Shown here: in pieces, positions 16,587-27,861 of the stretch
How the letters are laid out: each line of letters opens with the position of its first letter
How positions within the stretch are numbered: the first letter of the stretch is position 1
DNA from: an uncultured Clostridium sp.
GTDB taxonomy: Bacteria; Bacillota; Clostridia; TANB77; CAG-465
Length of the DNA stretch: 37,652 bases
Assembly (NCBI GenBank): GCA_947361355.1
Contig: CANAIR010000017.1
Coordinates: 1-37,652 of the forward strand
Reading direction: 5' to 3'
The notes under the pieces: model-generated
Told to the model about the DNA's origin: nothing
The model's input: the letters and a program-made list of their open reading frames with translations, nothing else
Databases searched by the model: none
Translations under genes and position numbers: made by a program

Positions 16587-18434
16587 TTACATAACATAGT
16601 CATCGTCTCCTTTTTCAACTTTATGGCTATCTTTTTTCTTTTGTTCTTCTTGTTCAAAGACTCCTTTTTCTAAATCTTGTTCAAATTGCTTTACTACTTC
16701 ATCTACATACTCATCCGTTGTTCTAGTATAACCTTGCATATTTTCTCTTTTTCCTTCTCTTTGTTGTGTTTGTTCTCTCATCTGTTCATTTATTTGTTGT
16801 TCTACAGCATCCATTTTAGTTGGATCTTTTTGTATGTCTATAGTTTCTTTTCCTAATTTTTGAGTATCCACAGTTTGCTCAAAATGTGATTGATTGTTTT
16901 TCTCTTTATTTTTAGTTTCAAAATATGGTACTTGTGAATCAAAAAAATTTTCAACATAGTTTTCATCTAAACTATCTATTCCTTCCATCCCCATTATAGC
17001 TATACTATTTTCGTCATATTCAAATGTATCTGTTAATTGTCCTTTATCATATTGGTCAATTATTGTTCCTTTATTGCTTTTTGTTATTTTAAAAGTAAGT
17101 TTACCATCTGCAATTCTATAATACATTTCATTGCCTTTATCGTCTTTTTGATATACATATTGTTCTTTTTGTCCTGTAATCTTATTTAAGCAATTCATTT
17201 CTTTTCTTTGATATTGTAATTCTGTACCAATTCCTCGTGATACTTCTTTCATTGAATATTTTCCATCTTCATTTTCTAAAATTCCTATTGTTTCAACTTC
17301 TCTTGTTCCTGTTGCTATATTATCTTTCCAAGTAATAACTCTATTTCCTAATTCCTTTCCAGAATTATCTATTAAAACTTGTTGTTGCGTTTCTGTATAT
17401 ATATTACCATCTTCTTCTATAGAATATCCTGTTTGTTCCGAAGTATCTTTAGAATGTGTTTTTTCTTCTAGTTGTTGTTTTAACTTACTATACATAGCAT
17501 TTTTCTTATCAAAACTAACAGTAGAATATTCTTCACCTTGAAGTTGTTTTTTACTAACAAATTTTTCTTTTTTTTCTTGATTAGTTGCAATGTCATTATC
17601 TATAAGATTCATTAAATCTTCAAGTTCTGTTTTATCTTTAATTTTTCTTTTCATTGTTTGTAAATATTCTAAAGTGGTAAAATCTATATTATCTTTATCT
17701 GCTGAATATGAAACAGCCATTAAGTATTTTAAATAGTCATCAGCTGAAGTAGGTCTAAAACTTTGTATATCTACATCCATTATTCCATCTATTTTGTATA
17801 TTTCTCTTAGTACATCAATTTTATTAGAACTTAATGATAATCTTTCTTTATCAGATAAAGATTCAATTTTTGCTTCAAATAATTCTAGTCTTTTCTTTCT
17901 TGCTTCAATTTTTTCAATAATTTCTTCTTTTGCTTCAGTAATGTCACCAATTTTAATCATCTCTGAATCGTGTAATGTATCTGGACCTATTTCTATAGTA
18001 TCAATAGAATAATTTGATGCTGGAATAGACTCTGCAATCCATTCATTACCACCCATGCCATTATTATAATGTCCCTTCAAATAGGAAGTAATCCAAGGAA
18101 TATGAACATCAATTCCATCTGTATCAATTTTATACACAATTCCAACAGATGGAATCATTGTTCTTTCTCTATCATATCCAAACATAATATTCTTATTTAT
18201 AGGCGTACCATCATTATGTTTTACAGCTGCATAAGCATTTCGTGCAACAACATCATGGTCAGTCATATAAACACCATATTCATTACCATCACCAACAACT
18301 TTTCTTCCATTTTCGTCTATCATTGGTGGATGAGGTGGTTTTAAATCAACACCATAAAGTTCAAATTTTTTTAATAATTCGTAATTAATTTTTACTCCTC
18401 TATATAAGATTTTTGGCTTTTTTTCATTAGTCAT
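16587..18434 (-). CDS. Large hypothetical cargo protein with an ADP-ribosyltransferase-like N-terminus
   Basis: 615 residues, ATG start with AGGAG upstream. Residues 1-150 carry an order of motifs like ADP-ribosyltransferases: LYRG with Arg12, YGVYMTDHD (53-61) with Thr58 in the place of the S/T strand, GIVYKID (98-104), and NEWIAESIP (130-138) with Glu131 or Glu135 as a candidate catalytic Glu. Residues about 165-340 are charged and helical, the middle has beta repeats (for example GKELGNRVITW, FKITKSNKGT), and the end (about 530-615) is Gln/Glu/Lys-rich coiled coil. No signal peptide. The fold assignment is inference from motif order; if right, it could modify a host or phage target as a toxin or defence protein. 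An extended -10 promoter (TGGTATAAT) lies in the 129-base gap before it. Confidence 0.5.
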   Translation of the reverse strand: MTNEKKPKILYRGVKINYELLKKFELYGVDLKPPHPPMIDENGRKVVGDGNEYGVYMTDHDVVARNAYAAVKHNDGTPINKNIMFGYDRERTMIPSVGIVYKIDTDGIDVHIPWITSYLKGHYNNGMGGNEWIAESIPASNYSIDTIEIGPDTLHDSEMIKIGDITEAKEEIIEKIEARKKRLELFEAKIESLSDKERLSLSSNKIDVLREIYKIDGIMDVDIQSFRPTSADDYLKYLMAVSYSADKDNIDFTTLEYLQTMKRKIKDKTELEDLMNLIDNDIATNQEKKEKFVSKKQLQGEEYSTVSFDKKNAMYSKLKQQLEEKTHSKDTSEQTGYSIEEDGNIYTETQQQVLIDNSGKELGNRVITWKDNIATGTREVETIGILENEDGKYSMKEVSRGIGTELQYQRKEMNCLNKITGQKEQYVYQKDDKGNEMYYRIADGKLTFKITKSNKGTIIDQYDKGQLTDTFEYDENSIAIMGMEGIDSLDENYVENFFDSQVPYFETKNKEKNNQSHFEQTVDTQKLGKETIDIQKDPTKMDAVEQQINEQMREQTQQREGKRENMQGYTRTTDEYVDEVVKQFEQDLEKGVFEQEEQKKKDSHKVEKGDDDYVM

Positions 18435-18563
18435 TTCTATTTTCTCCTATCAAATTTTTACTTTCAAATTATTTTTCTTTATGAACAATCTGATTATACC
18501 ATAAATTTGAAAGAATTGTTGATTTTAGCTAAAATTTATTTTTTGTAAATGATTTTACTTGCT

Positions 18564-19445
18564 TTAATCACTTTTTCCTTTTGGTAATTTCTTCTTATCT
18601 AATTTATTCAAGTCTATGTATTTATAATTTAATGCATTCTTTCTAGTTACAACCGTTTCACCCAAATTCTTTTCTATATCATCTCTTGCAACTTTTGCAG
18701 CATGACCACCCATATTTGCAACTTTCTTGTTTTCTTCTAACCCATAAGGTCTATGCTTTTTAGCAAGTTCTCTTGTTGCTATTTCTCCTAAATCTGTTAA
18801 TACTACTTCTATGTCTGTCATATTATCTCTTAAAGACTCTTTTCTAATTCCTTTAAATTCTTTATACTCTGAAGCTTTCATTCCTGACCAAGCCTGATAT
18901 ATTTCATTTGTTAAAACTGCATATTCAATATTTTTTGTTATTCCATTTTCTTTCCATACATCTGTTAGCTTACGTCTATCTACAACACCAGTCATTCTTG
19001 CCTTAATCCAATTATCATCATATCCACGACTTCTATAATAATCAACAGCACGATTAATAGCAAGTTCTGGATCAAATACTTCATCTATTCTGTCATTCCC
19101 CATTTTAGCAAGCCAAAGTTTAAATGGTTCAGCTTTTGGACTTGGTATTGACTCTATTAGTCTTAATATTCCTTTTGTATCTAAAGTATCAGTTAAATAA
19201 CTTTTTCCATCTTTTTGAGATTTCATTTTCAGTTGTACGATATTTTCGTACAACTGACTTCCTTCATCATCTGCTAATTTTCTTTTTAAATCTGTCCAAT
19301 ATCTTTTGGGGATTTTACTATCAGTTAAAGCACTAATAATATCAATAACACTAAAATAATATTCTTCTTTTTCATTGTCCCATATACTTCTTATTTCGCT
19401 ACCTTCAAAAAGATTTGAAATTGTTTCTAATTTATTATTTTCCAT
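18564..19445 (-). CDS. Bro-N domain (antirepressor-like / DinD-like) protein
   Basis: 293 residues, ATG start. Residues about 10-120 are a Bro-N region (IRSIWDNEKEEYYFSVIDI, then WTDLKRKL...TDTLDTKGILRLIESIPS, then FKLWLAKMGNDRIDE). The rest contains DYYRSRGYDDNWIKARM and a basic C-terminus ending KKLPKGKSD. Bro-N domains bind DNA in phage antirepressors, and related proteins are common on mobile elements of Clostridia and Bacteroidetes. It is the first cargo gene of element A, transcribed away from the leader, and its own promoter carries an inverted repeat over the -10, so autoregulation is plausible. Confidence 0.78.
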   Translation of the reverse strand: MENNKLETISNLFEGSEIRSIWDNEKEEYYFSVIDIISALTDSKIPKRYWTDLKRKLADDEGSQLYENIVQLKMKSQKDGKSYLTDTLDTKGILRLIESIPSPKAEPFKLWLAKMGNDRIDEVFDPELAINRAVDYYRSRGYDDNWIKARMTGVVDRRKLTDVWKENGITKNIEYAVLTNEIYQAWSGMKASEYKEFKGIRKESLRDNMTDIEVVLTDLGEIATRELAKKHRPYGLEENKKVANMGGHAAKVARDDIEKNLGETVVTRKNALNYKYIDLNKLDKKKLPKGKSD

Positions 19446-19475
19446 TTAGGCATCATTCCTTTACAAAATTATTAT

Positions 19476-19513
19476 TATGTTCAAATTATATCAAGAACAT
19501 ACATTTTTTTCAA
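19476..19513 (-). promoter_or_regulatory. Bro-N gene promoter with inverted repeat over the -10
   Basis: On the minus strand TTGAAA (19513-19508), 17-base spacer, TATAAT (19490-19485). A perfect inverted repeat TATGTTC/GAACATA (19476-19482 and 19495-19501) flanks the -10, as an operator would. Confidence 0.6.
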
Positions 19514-19531
19514 TTAAATGGCATTATTTTG

Positions 19532-19560
19532 TTGATTTTATGCTAATTTTGTGATATATA
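19532..19560 (+). promoter_or_regulatory. Promoter of the structured leader and relaxase of element A
   Basis: TTGATT (19532-19537), 17-base spacer, TATATA (19555-19560). The predicted transcription start falls at about 19566, right where identity with element B begins. It is divergent from the Bro-N promoter, with 18 bases between the two -35 boxes. Confidence 0.55.
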
Positions 19561-19575
19561 TTATGTGTATTCAAT

Positions 19576-21742
<2,167 letters not shown>

Positions 21743-21749
21743 GAATCTC

Positions 21750-21826
21750 TTGAAGTATAAAAACGAATATGGTATTATGTGAACACTACAAATAAAAACT
21801 ATTTGTAACAATTTATATCGTATTCG
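21750..21826 (+). promoter_or_regulatory. Promoter and inverted repeat upstream of recombinase A
   Basis: TTGAAG (21750-21755), 17-base spacer, TATTAT (21773-21778). CGAATATGGTAT (21764-21775) is mirrored by ATATCGTATTCG (21815-21826), with an internal TACAAATA/TATTTGTA hairpin between. The same design with changed bases occurs at 34749-34814. Confidence 0.6.
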
Positions 21827-21835
21827 GCTGTCTAA

Positions 21836-23521
<1,686 letters not shown>

Positions 23522-23547
23522 CCTTTAAACTATACTGATATAACCCA

Positions 23548-23605
23548 AAGGAGTACTTAATCAATAAATGTCCTTATTGAAAGTACTCCTTCTGATTGAT
23601 TTTTT
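23548..23605 (+). terminator. Recombinase terminator overlapping the right half-site of element A
   Basis: Nested stems AAGGAGTACTT/AAGTACTCCTT (23548-23558, 23581-23591) and TCAATAA/TTATTGA close a 6-base loop. A T-rich run follows. The inverted copies of the left terminal blocks are TGTCCTTATT (23569-23578) and TGATTGATTTTTT (23593-23605). Confidence 0.75.
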
Positions 23606-23637
23606 ATATCTATTTGTTATAATAATTTTTCCTAAAG

Positions 23638-24258
23638 TTAATTTATACATAGAAAATACTTTTTAATTTTATTCCAACATAAATTATTTTTTTCTATTTC
23701 TTTTAAAATTGCACCTAATACATCAAATCTATCTTTTGAAGTATCTATATATTTTATATTATATTTTGGACATTCTTGCTTTAACATTTCATTACACTTA
23801 TACCAATCTTGTGCATGCTCTAATAAATATTCTTTTGATAGTCCATATGTCCAACTATCTTCAGTATCATATTTAAGGCACTGTTCTACCATATCTTCTG
23901 CTGTTAAATTTCCTAATCCTAAACATAATACTATTGTTTTATTAAAGTCTATCATTTCACTTACTATTTTAGGATGTAATTGACCACTTTCCAAAATATA
24001 ACCATATTCTCTCCTATCCTTTTTTATTAATGAATTATATAATTCTAAAAGTGTTCTTTGAAAAAACTCGCCATGTTCATATTCTTTTTGAATATCAACA
24101 TTTTTTCTATAATAATCTTCTTTACCTTTTGCTCTTATTATAGCCCATTTTAAGGAATCACTATGTAATAAATTATAACTATTCCATTTATTTTTTATCA
24201 TATTACTTAATGTTGTTTTTCCTGCTCTACCTATTCCCATTATTAATATATTTTTCAT
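23638..24258 (-). CDS. P-loop kinase-like protein
   Basis: 206 residues, ATG start with AAAGG upstream. Walker A GIGRAGKTT occupies residues 8-16, followed by a short helix and a strand with HSDSLKWAI as in small-molecule or nucleoside kinases and AAA-type NTPases. The fragment ILESGQLHP (about 88-96) could be the Walker B-like strand, and the C-terminal half is helical with YIDTSKDR. The size fits a nucleotide or sugar kinase, or a resistance-type phosphotransferase. The substrate is unknown. It is the first gene right of element A and reads leftward, with its stop 32 bases from the A end. Co-transcription with the GNAT upstream is possible across 200 bases of remnant sequence. Confidence 0.65.
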   Translation of the reverse strand: MKNILIMGIGRAGKTTLSNMIKNKWNSYNLLHSDSLKWAIIRAKGKEDYYRKNVDIQKEYEHGEFFQRTLLELYNSLIKKDRREYGYILESGQLHPKIVSEMIDFNKTIVLCLGLGNLTAEDMVEQCLKYDTEDSWTYGLSKEYLLEHAQDWYKCNEMLKQECPKYNIKYIDTSKDRFDVLGAILKEIEKNNLCWNKIKKYFLCIN

Positions 24259-24299
24259 ATAATTTTTCCTTTCTATTTTATATCTACAAATATACTATA

Positions 24300-24456
24300 A
24301 GTTTGTGATAAATCTGTTTTATTGTAAACTATGCTTCATAAAACATTTAACTTCTTCAAATACATATCTATCTTATTTTCCCCACTAATTATACATCCAT
24401 TTTGTAATTATATCTAAAGTATCATTATCTATTTTGATAATTTATTTAATTTCCAT
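24300..24456 (-). pseudogene. Decayed GNAT-type acetyltransferase remnant
   Basis: From the ATG at 24456 the minus strand reads as a broken N-terminus: MEIK, stop, then KIDNDTLDIITKWMYN, stop, WGK, stop, DRYVFEEVKCFMKHSLQ, stop. Read across the stops this resembles the opening of small GNAT acetyltransferases (a W-x-x-x-x-WWGK-like region followed by FEEVKCFMKHSL). At least four in-frame stops show it is dead. It overlaps the end region of the intact GNAT gene by position only. Confidence 0.55.
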
Positions 24457-24457
24457 A

Positions 24458-25078
24458 TTATTCATTATCTTTTCCTCCGAATCTTTTTTCATAAATATAT
24501 CCTATTTTACTTAATGTATTTCCACATTTATTAGGCTCGCCATTATTAATCACTTTTTCACATACTTTATCACAGCCACAAGCTTCATAAAATTTGAAAT
24601 CACATGATTCATCTGTTAGTATTTGAATGTTTTTCATCTTATCATTTTTAGCATATTCAAATACCTGTAAAAGCATTTTCTTTCCAATACCTTTACCACG
24701 ATAATTTGAATTTAAAATTAAAATGTTTATCTCTCCATCAAAATTATTGGATAATTCTTCTGGTGTATAATCATAATCATTATTATATTTATATATAGCC
24801 TTTTTATCTTTTACTAATGGACTCCATATAAGCATCATTTTCATAATATGAAAAAACTTTTTTCTAATTACGTGTTTCTTTGAACTCCTTTTTGCATATC
24901 CACATATTCCAATAACCTTACCCTTTTCTTTTTCAATTACCATCTTTTCTGCTTCTTCAAGTATCTCAAATAAATAAATCCAAGCACAAACTTTACCTTT
25001 AGAATGTGAAGGTGTTTTTCCTAAATCCCATTCATCATAAAGTATATCTACTGCTTGTTTCATTTCTACTAAATTCAT
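24458..25078 (-). CDS. GNAT family N-acetyltransferase
   Basis: 206 residues, ATG start with AGAGG upstream. The acetyl-CoA-binding motif A is clear: NILILNSNYRGKGIGKKML (about residues 125-143), with RGKGIGKK as the pyrophosphate loop. It is followed by the FYEACG segment typical of motif B. The N-terminal half is longer than the minimal fold and contains IGICGYAKRSSKKH. It acetylates an amine of unknown identity; small-molecule resistance or protein modification are both possible. It has its own promoter (25144-25171). It lies in degraded accessory DNA, so it may be retained cargo. Confidence 0.82.
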   Translation of the reverse strand: MNLVEMKQAVDILYDEWDLGKTPSHSKGKVCAWIYLFEILEEAEKMVIEKEKGKVIGICGYAKRSSKKHVIRKKFFHIMKMMLIWSPLVKDKKAIYKYNNDYDYTPEELSNNFDGEINILILNSNYRGKGIGKKMLLQVFEYAKNDKMKNIQILTDESCDFKFYEACGCDKVCEKVINNGEPNKCGNTLSKIGYIYEKRFGGKDNE

Positions 25079-25143
25079 TTAAATAAACCTCTTTTAATTT
25101 CTATATTCCACTTAATCACTCTACATATTCATCAATTTATTAA

Positions 25144-25171
25144 AGTATATCATATTTTTTATAAATCACAA
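25144..25171 (-). promoter_or_regulatory. Promoter of the GNAT gene (copy of 26907-26934)
   Basis: On the minus strand TTGTGA (25171-25166), 16-base spacer, TATACT (25149-25144). The 22 bases ATCAATTTATTAAAGTATATCA recur at 26894, again over a promoter. Confidence 0.6.
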
Positions 25172-25199
25172 CGAAATTATAAAAAACTTTTAAAAATTT

Positions 25200-26330
25200 T
25201 TATAGAAACTTCTTATTTTCTAATTTTATATCAATGTTTATAACAATAGTAGAAACTATTGATAATATAAATATCACATAAAATACATTTCCTCCAATAA
25301 ATCTTGCTATAAAGGCTAATAATGCAAATACTAAAACCTCTGTAAAGCATAAACTCATTTGTCAAACTGCTGATAACAATTCATTATCTTCTTTTGATTC
25401 TTTAATAATATTTTGAATTGATGTCTGTATTGAAGTTTCATAAATTTTCGAAACATTATCGCTAACTGCTTTATTTATAGATATTACAAATTTATCTTTT
25501 ACAAATAGGTATATTAGTGTAATACTAGATTTTATTATCGTAACTAAATTATTTGATTTTTTTATGTCTTTATCAGTATATTTTCCTATTAAAATAATCG
25601 TTATGACTTGAAATAATAATGATACTATAGTAACTACTGAAAATGTTTTAAAATCTTGCAATAATAAGTATAAGTACAAAGGAACAAATTGCCTTTCTAT
25701 TATATGGTTAGTTCTTAGTGCATATATAATCTTATATTTATTCTTACTATGTATTAAATATTTTATACTAGATTTGAAAGCACTTGATTTTTTTCTGGCT
25801 TGTAATCTATTTTTAATATTGCAAAATATTGTAGTAAAAAGAAAACTGTAAGTACAATAAATAAAATTAATGTTTTATTGGTTATTACTCCCCAAGCTAC
25901 TAAACAACTTGCTAGAACTGTTCCTAATATTTTACTTATACTATAGAAACTATTAAATCTCCCTCTATGCTCACTTTCTACATATTTACTAGATAAAGCA
26001 TCAGACGATGGATTAGATAGACCATTTAACCCCATTACTATTACAAATATAATAATATTGCTAATAAATTTTGATTTACTAATATAAAATAAGCATATAT
26101 AATGTTAAATAAATTTGAAATTAGTATACATTTTGCAATTCCTATTTTGCTTGATATTGTTACAAACGCTGGCGTTATCAGTCCCATAATGAGAAATCTT
26201 ATACCATATATTAATAATATTAAATATATTGGCAAGCCTGCTTTATAAAGCATAACTGTTCCAAATGTTTCGCTTAAAGCGTTTGCAAAATTAAAAAAAA
26301 TATACTTAAATACATGTACTTATACTCTTT
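25200..26330 (-). pseudogene. MFS transporter pseudogene with frameshifts and a stop
   Basis: The minus strand encodes, in pieces, a major facilitator protein: FNFANALSE...MLYKAGLPIYLILLIYG (near 26290-26200), then MGLNGLSNPSSDALSSKY and EHRGRFNSFYSISK (26040-25900), then VPLYLYLLLQDFKTFS (about 25690-25630), ending ...VINIDIKLENKKFL at 25200. Breaks: an indel in the run of T near 26295, a shift near 26038, a shift in an A-run near 25783, and an in-frame TGA at 25362-25364. Several breaks lie in homopolymers, but four independent lesions and a nonsense codon make a real pseudogene much more likely than read errors. The intact protein would have been about 380 to 400 residues with 10 to 12 membrane helices, perhaps a drug exporter. 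Confidence 0.8.
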
Positions 26331-26459
26331 TTTGTAAAAATATTCCTTCATCAATTACTCCTAATAATCTTTTTAAAAATTTTTTATTGATTATATTATA
26401 CTACGATTTTAATAAATGTCAAATATTTACAATTATATGTTTTTCAAATATTTTTCTAA

Positions 26460-26633
26460 CTATGATAGGTTAATCTTTCTAGTTAAGTCAGTAATATAAA
26501 CATCCTTTGAATAGTTGAAAATCAAGAAAGCAATATTTTTGATAATTACTTTATGTGGCTCAATATCTGTAATATTAGTTTTTCTTAATTTTCTAATGTT
26601 ACCATTGATAAAAGTAGGAGTAACTTTTAAAAC
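26460..26633 (-). pseudogene. Unidentified gene remnant
   Basis: The minus strand is open for 57 codons after an in-frame TGA and reads like real protein (KVTPTFINGNIRKLRK, then IEPHKVIIKNIAFLIFNYSK, then DLTRKINLS and stop). No start codon with a ribosome site precedes it, and two stops interrupt the upstream continuation. I do not recognise the family. Probably the 3' end of a decayed gene. Confidence 0.3.
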
Positions 26634-26759
26634 TCACGTATAAACTCAATTCATTGTTTTAGACATTCCAAAAATTCTAGTTTTTACTTAATTATCTGCA
26701 TATCAAACACCATCCTTATGTTTGGATGACTTTAACATTGTTTTTATGCAACAAAAAAA

Positions 26760-26873
26760 TCAACCAGATTTTATTTTCTGATTGATTTCTGTATCAATTC
26801 TGTTCAATTTAGTTCGAACAGATACGTCGTTGGTGCCGTTGGCGTAGTTATCTACAACTTTTTTGGCTCTCAT
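26760..26873 (-). CDS. Possible 37-residue ORF in higher-GC DNA
   Basis: The ATG at 26873 opens 37 codons (MRAKKVVDNYANGTNDVSV at the start, RIDTEINQKIKSG at the end). It uses GCC, ACC, GGC and ACG codons, unlike the AT-rich neighbours, which suggests origin in a higher-GC host. A promoter (26907-26934) and an 8-bp hairpin GATTGATA/TATCAATC lie directly upstream, but no Shine-Dalgarno is seen. It may be a leader peptide, a truncated gene or a chance frame. The rest of the 26331-27027 spacer shows only the remnant at 26460-26633, this ORF and the listed sites. Confidence 0.35.
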   Translation of the reverse strand: MRAKKVVDNYANGTNDVSVRTKLNRIDTEINQKIKSG

Positions 26874-26906
26874 AACGATTGATACAAATATCAATCAATT
26901 TATTAA

Positions 26907-26934
26907 AGTATATCACATTTTTGATAAAATACAA
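26907..26934 (-). promoter_or_regulatory. Promoter-like element, duplicate of the GNAT promoter
   Basis: On the minus strand TTGTAT (26934-26929), 16-base spacer, TATACT (26912-26907), inside a repeat shared with 25131-25171. It points to the 37-residue ORF. Confidence 0.5.
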
Positions 26935-26981
26935 TAAAATTATAACAAATTTCACAAAAAAGTTTAAGAATTAATTGCAAA

Positions 26982-27014
26982 GCAGACAGAAATTATGATT
27001 TAATTTCTGTCTGC
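26982..27014 (-). terminator. Strong hairpin after the 117-residue gene
   Basis: A 14-bp perfect stem GCAGACAGAAATTA (26982-26995) with 27001-27014 and a 5-base loop lies 13 bases beyond the stop at 27028. The T tract is short on both strands. Confidence 0.7.
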
Positions 27015-27027
27015 CTTTTGGTTTCTT

Positions 27028-27381
27028 TTAACAATTGTATATAAAACCCTCTGAATCACAACCTGAAAGGCTATGGGCAATTTGAACACACTTTTTAGTC
27101 TTAAAGGAAAAGTATAATCTGTCTTCATTAACCTCGGACAAATCGGTAAATGCACCTATTTTATAACTCTGTCCTTTAAAGCGTGTAGCAACTGCATTTT
27201 CAGCATTTCTAAGCCATTCACTACCTGAATCTCGTTCTAAACCAAAATAGTGCAAGATTCCTATTGAATATCCTGCTGTAACTGCTTCATCTGTTAAACG
27301 AGCCATTTTTGTGTTTTTTAACCGTCCATACCGTTTTTTTAAATCTTTTTTTGTCAAAATTGTTAGTTGTAATTCTCTCAT
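27028..27381 (-). CDS. Hypothetical protein, 117 residues
   Basis: ATG at 27381, preferred over the in-frame TTG at 27387 because AGGAGG (27390-27395) is then 8 bases away. I do not recognise the family. It is basic at the N-terminus (TILTKKDLKKRYGRLKNTKM), then ARLTDEAVTAGYSIGILHYFG, a WLRNAENAVATRFKG segment, and a C-terminus with three Cys (KKCVQIAHS, SGCDSEGF, YNC). GC content is above that of its neighbours. No membrane segment or signal peptide. It has a good terminator, so it is a separate transcript or the end of the relaxase-C transcript. Confidence 0.6.
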   Translation of the reverse strand: MRELQLTILTKKDLKKRYGRLKNTKMARLTDEAVTAGYSIGILHYFGLERDSGSEWLRNAENAVATRFKGQSYKIGAFTDLSEVNEDRLYFSFKTKKCVQIAHSLSGCDSEGFIYNC

Positions 27382-27541
27382 AAACAATTCCTCCTTAAAA
27401 TAATTATTTTATAATAAATGTATATATGTCAACCTGTAAAACAGGATTAAAAGAATTTAACATAAATATTCTATCACTTTTTTATTGTTTTTTCAAGGTT
27501 TTTCATCATTTTCATTGCAATACCTTAAATATACAAGTATA

Positions 27542-27844
27542 TTAGATAGCTTTTATATTATTATACAAATATAAAGCAATTTTATTTTGTTCTGTTGTTT
27601 CCATTTCCATAAGTTTAGCCATTGCAAACATTACAAGTTTATACTTTCCAAAATTTATAAGTGTAGTTCTATATTCTTCATCTATGTCTTTTAACATACT
27701 ATCAAATTTATCATAATTTTCTTTAGTATTATATATTAGACCAGTCCATTTGCTTTGGCTCATGCATATTGCCAATCTTAGCTTATCTTTAATATTCATA
27801 TCATTTATCATATCAATTAAATATTTAACTTTTTCATTTTCCAT
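27542..27844 (-). CDS. Small hypothetical protein downstream of relaxase C
   Basis: 100 residues, ATG start with AGGAGG upstream; it starts 17 bases after the relaxase stop and should be co-transcribed. It is all-helical (YLIDMINDMNIKDKLRLAI, then FAMAKLMEMETTEQNKIAL) with two Lys/Asp-rich halves. No known family. It takes the place that the 88-residue protein has in elements A and B, so an accessory mobilization role is possible. Confidence 0.6.
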   Translation of the reverse strand: MENEKVKYLIDMINDMNIKDKLRLAICMSQSKWTGLIYNTKENYDKFDSMLKDIDEEYRTTLINFGKYKLVMFAMAKLMEMETTEQNKIALYLYNNIKAI

Positions 27845-27861
27845 ATCTAAAATTCCTCCTT

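Noticed and set aside
19476-19501. LexA (SOS) box upstream of the Bro-N/DinD-like gene
   Set aside because: The Gram-positive LexA box has GAAC before GTTC with a short spacer; here the half-sites are in the opposite order and further apart.
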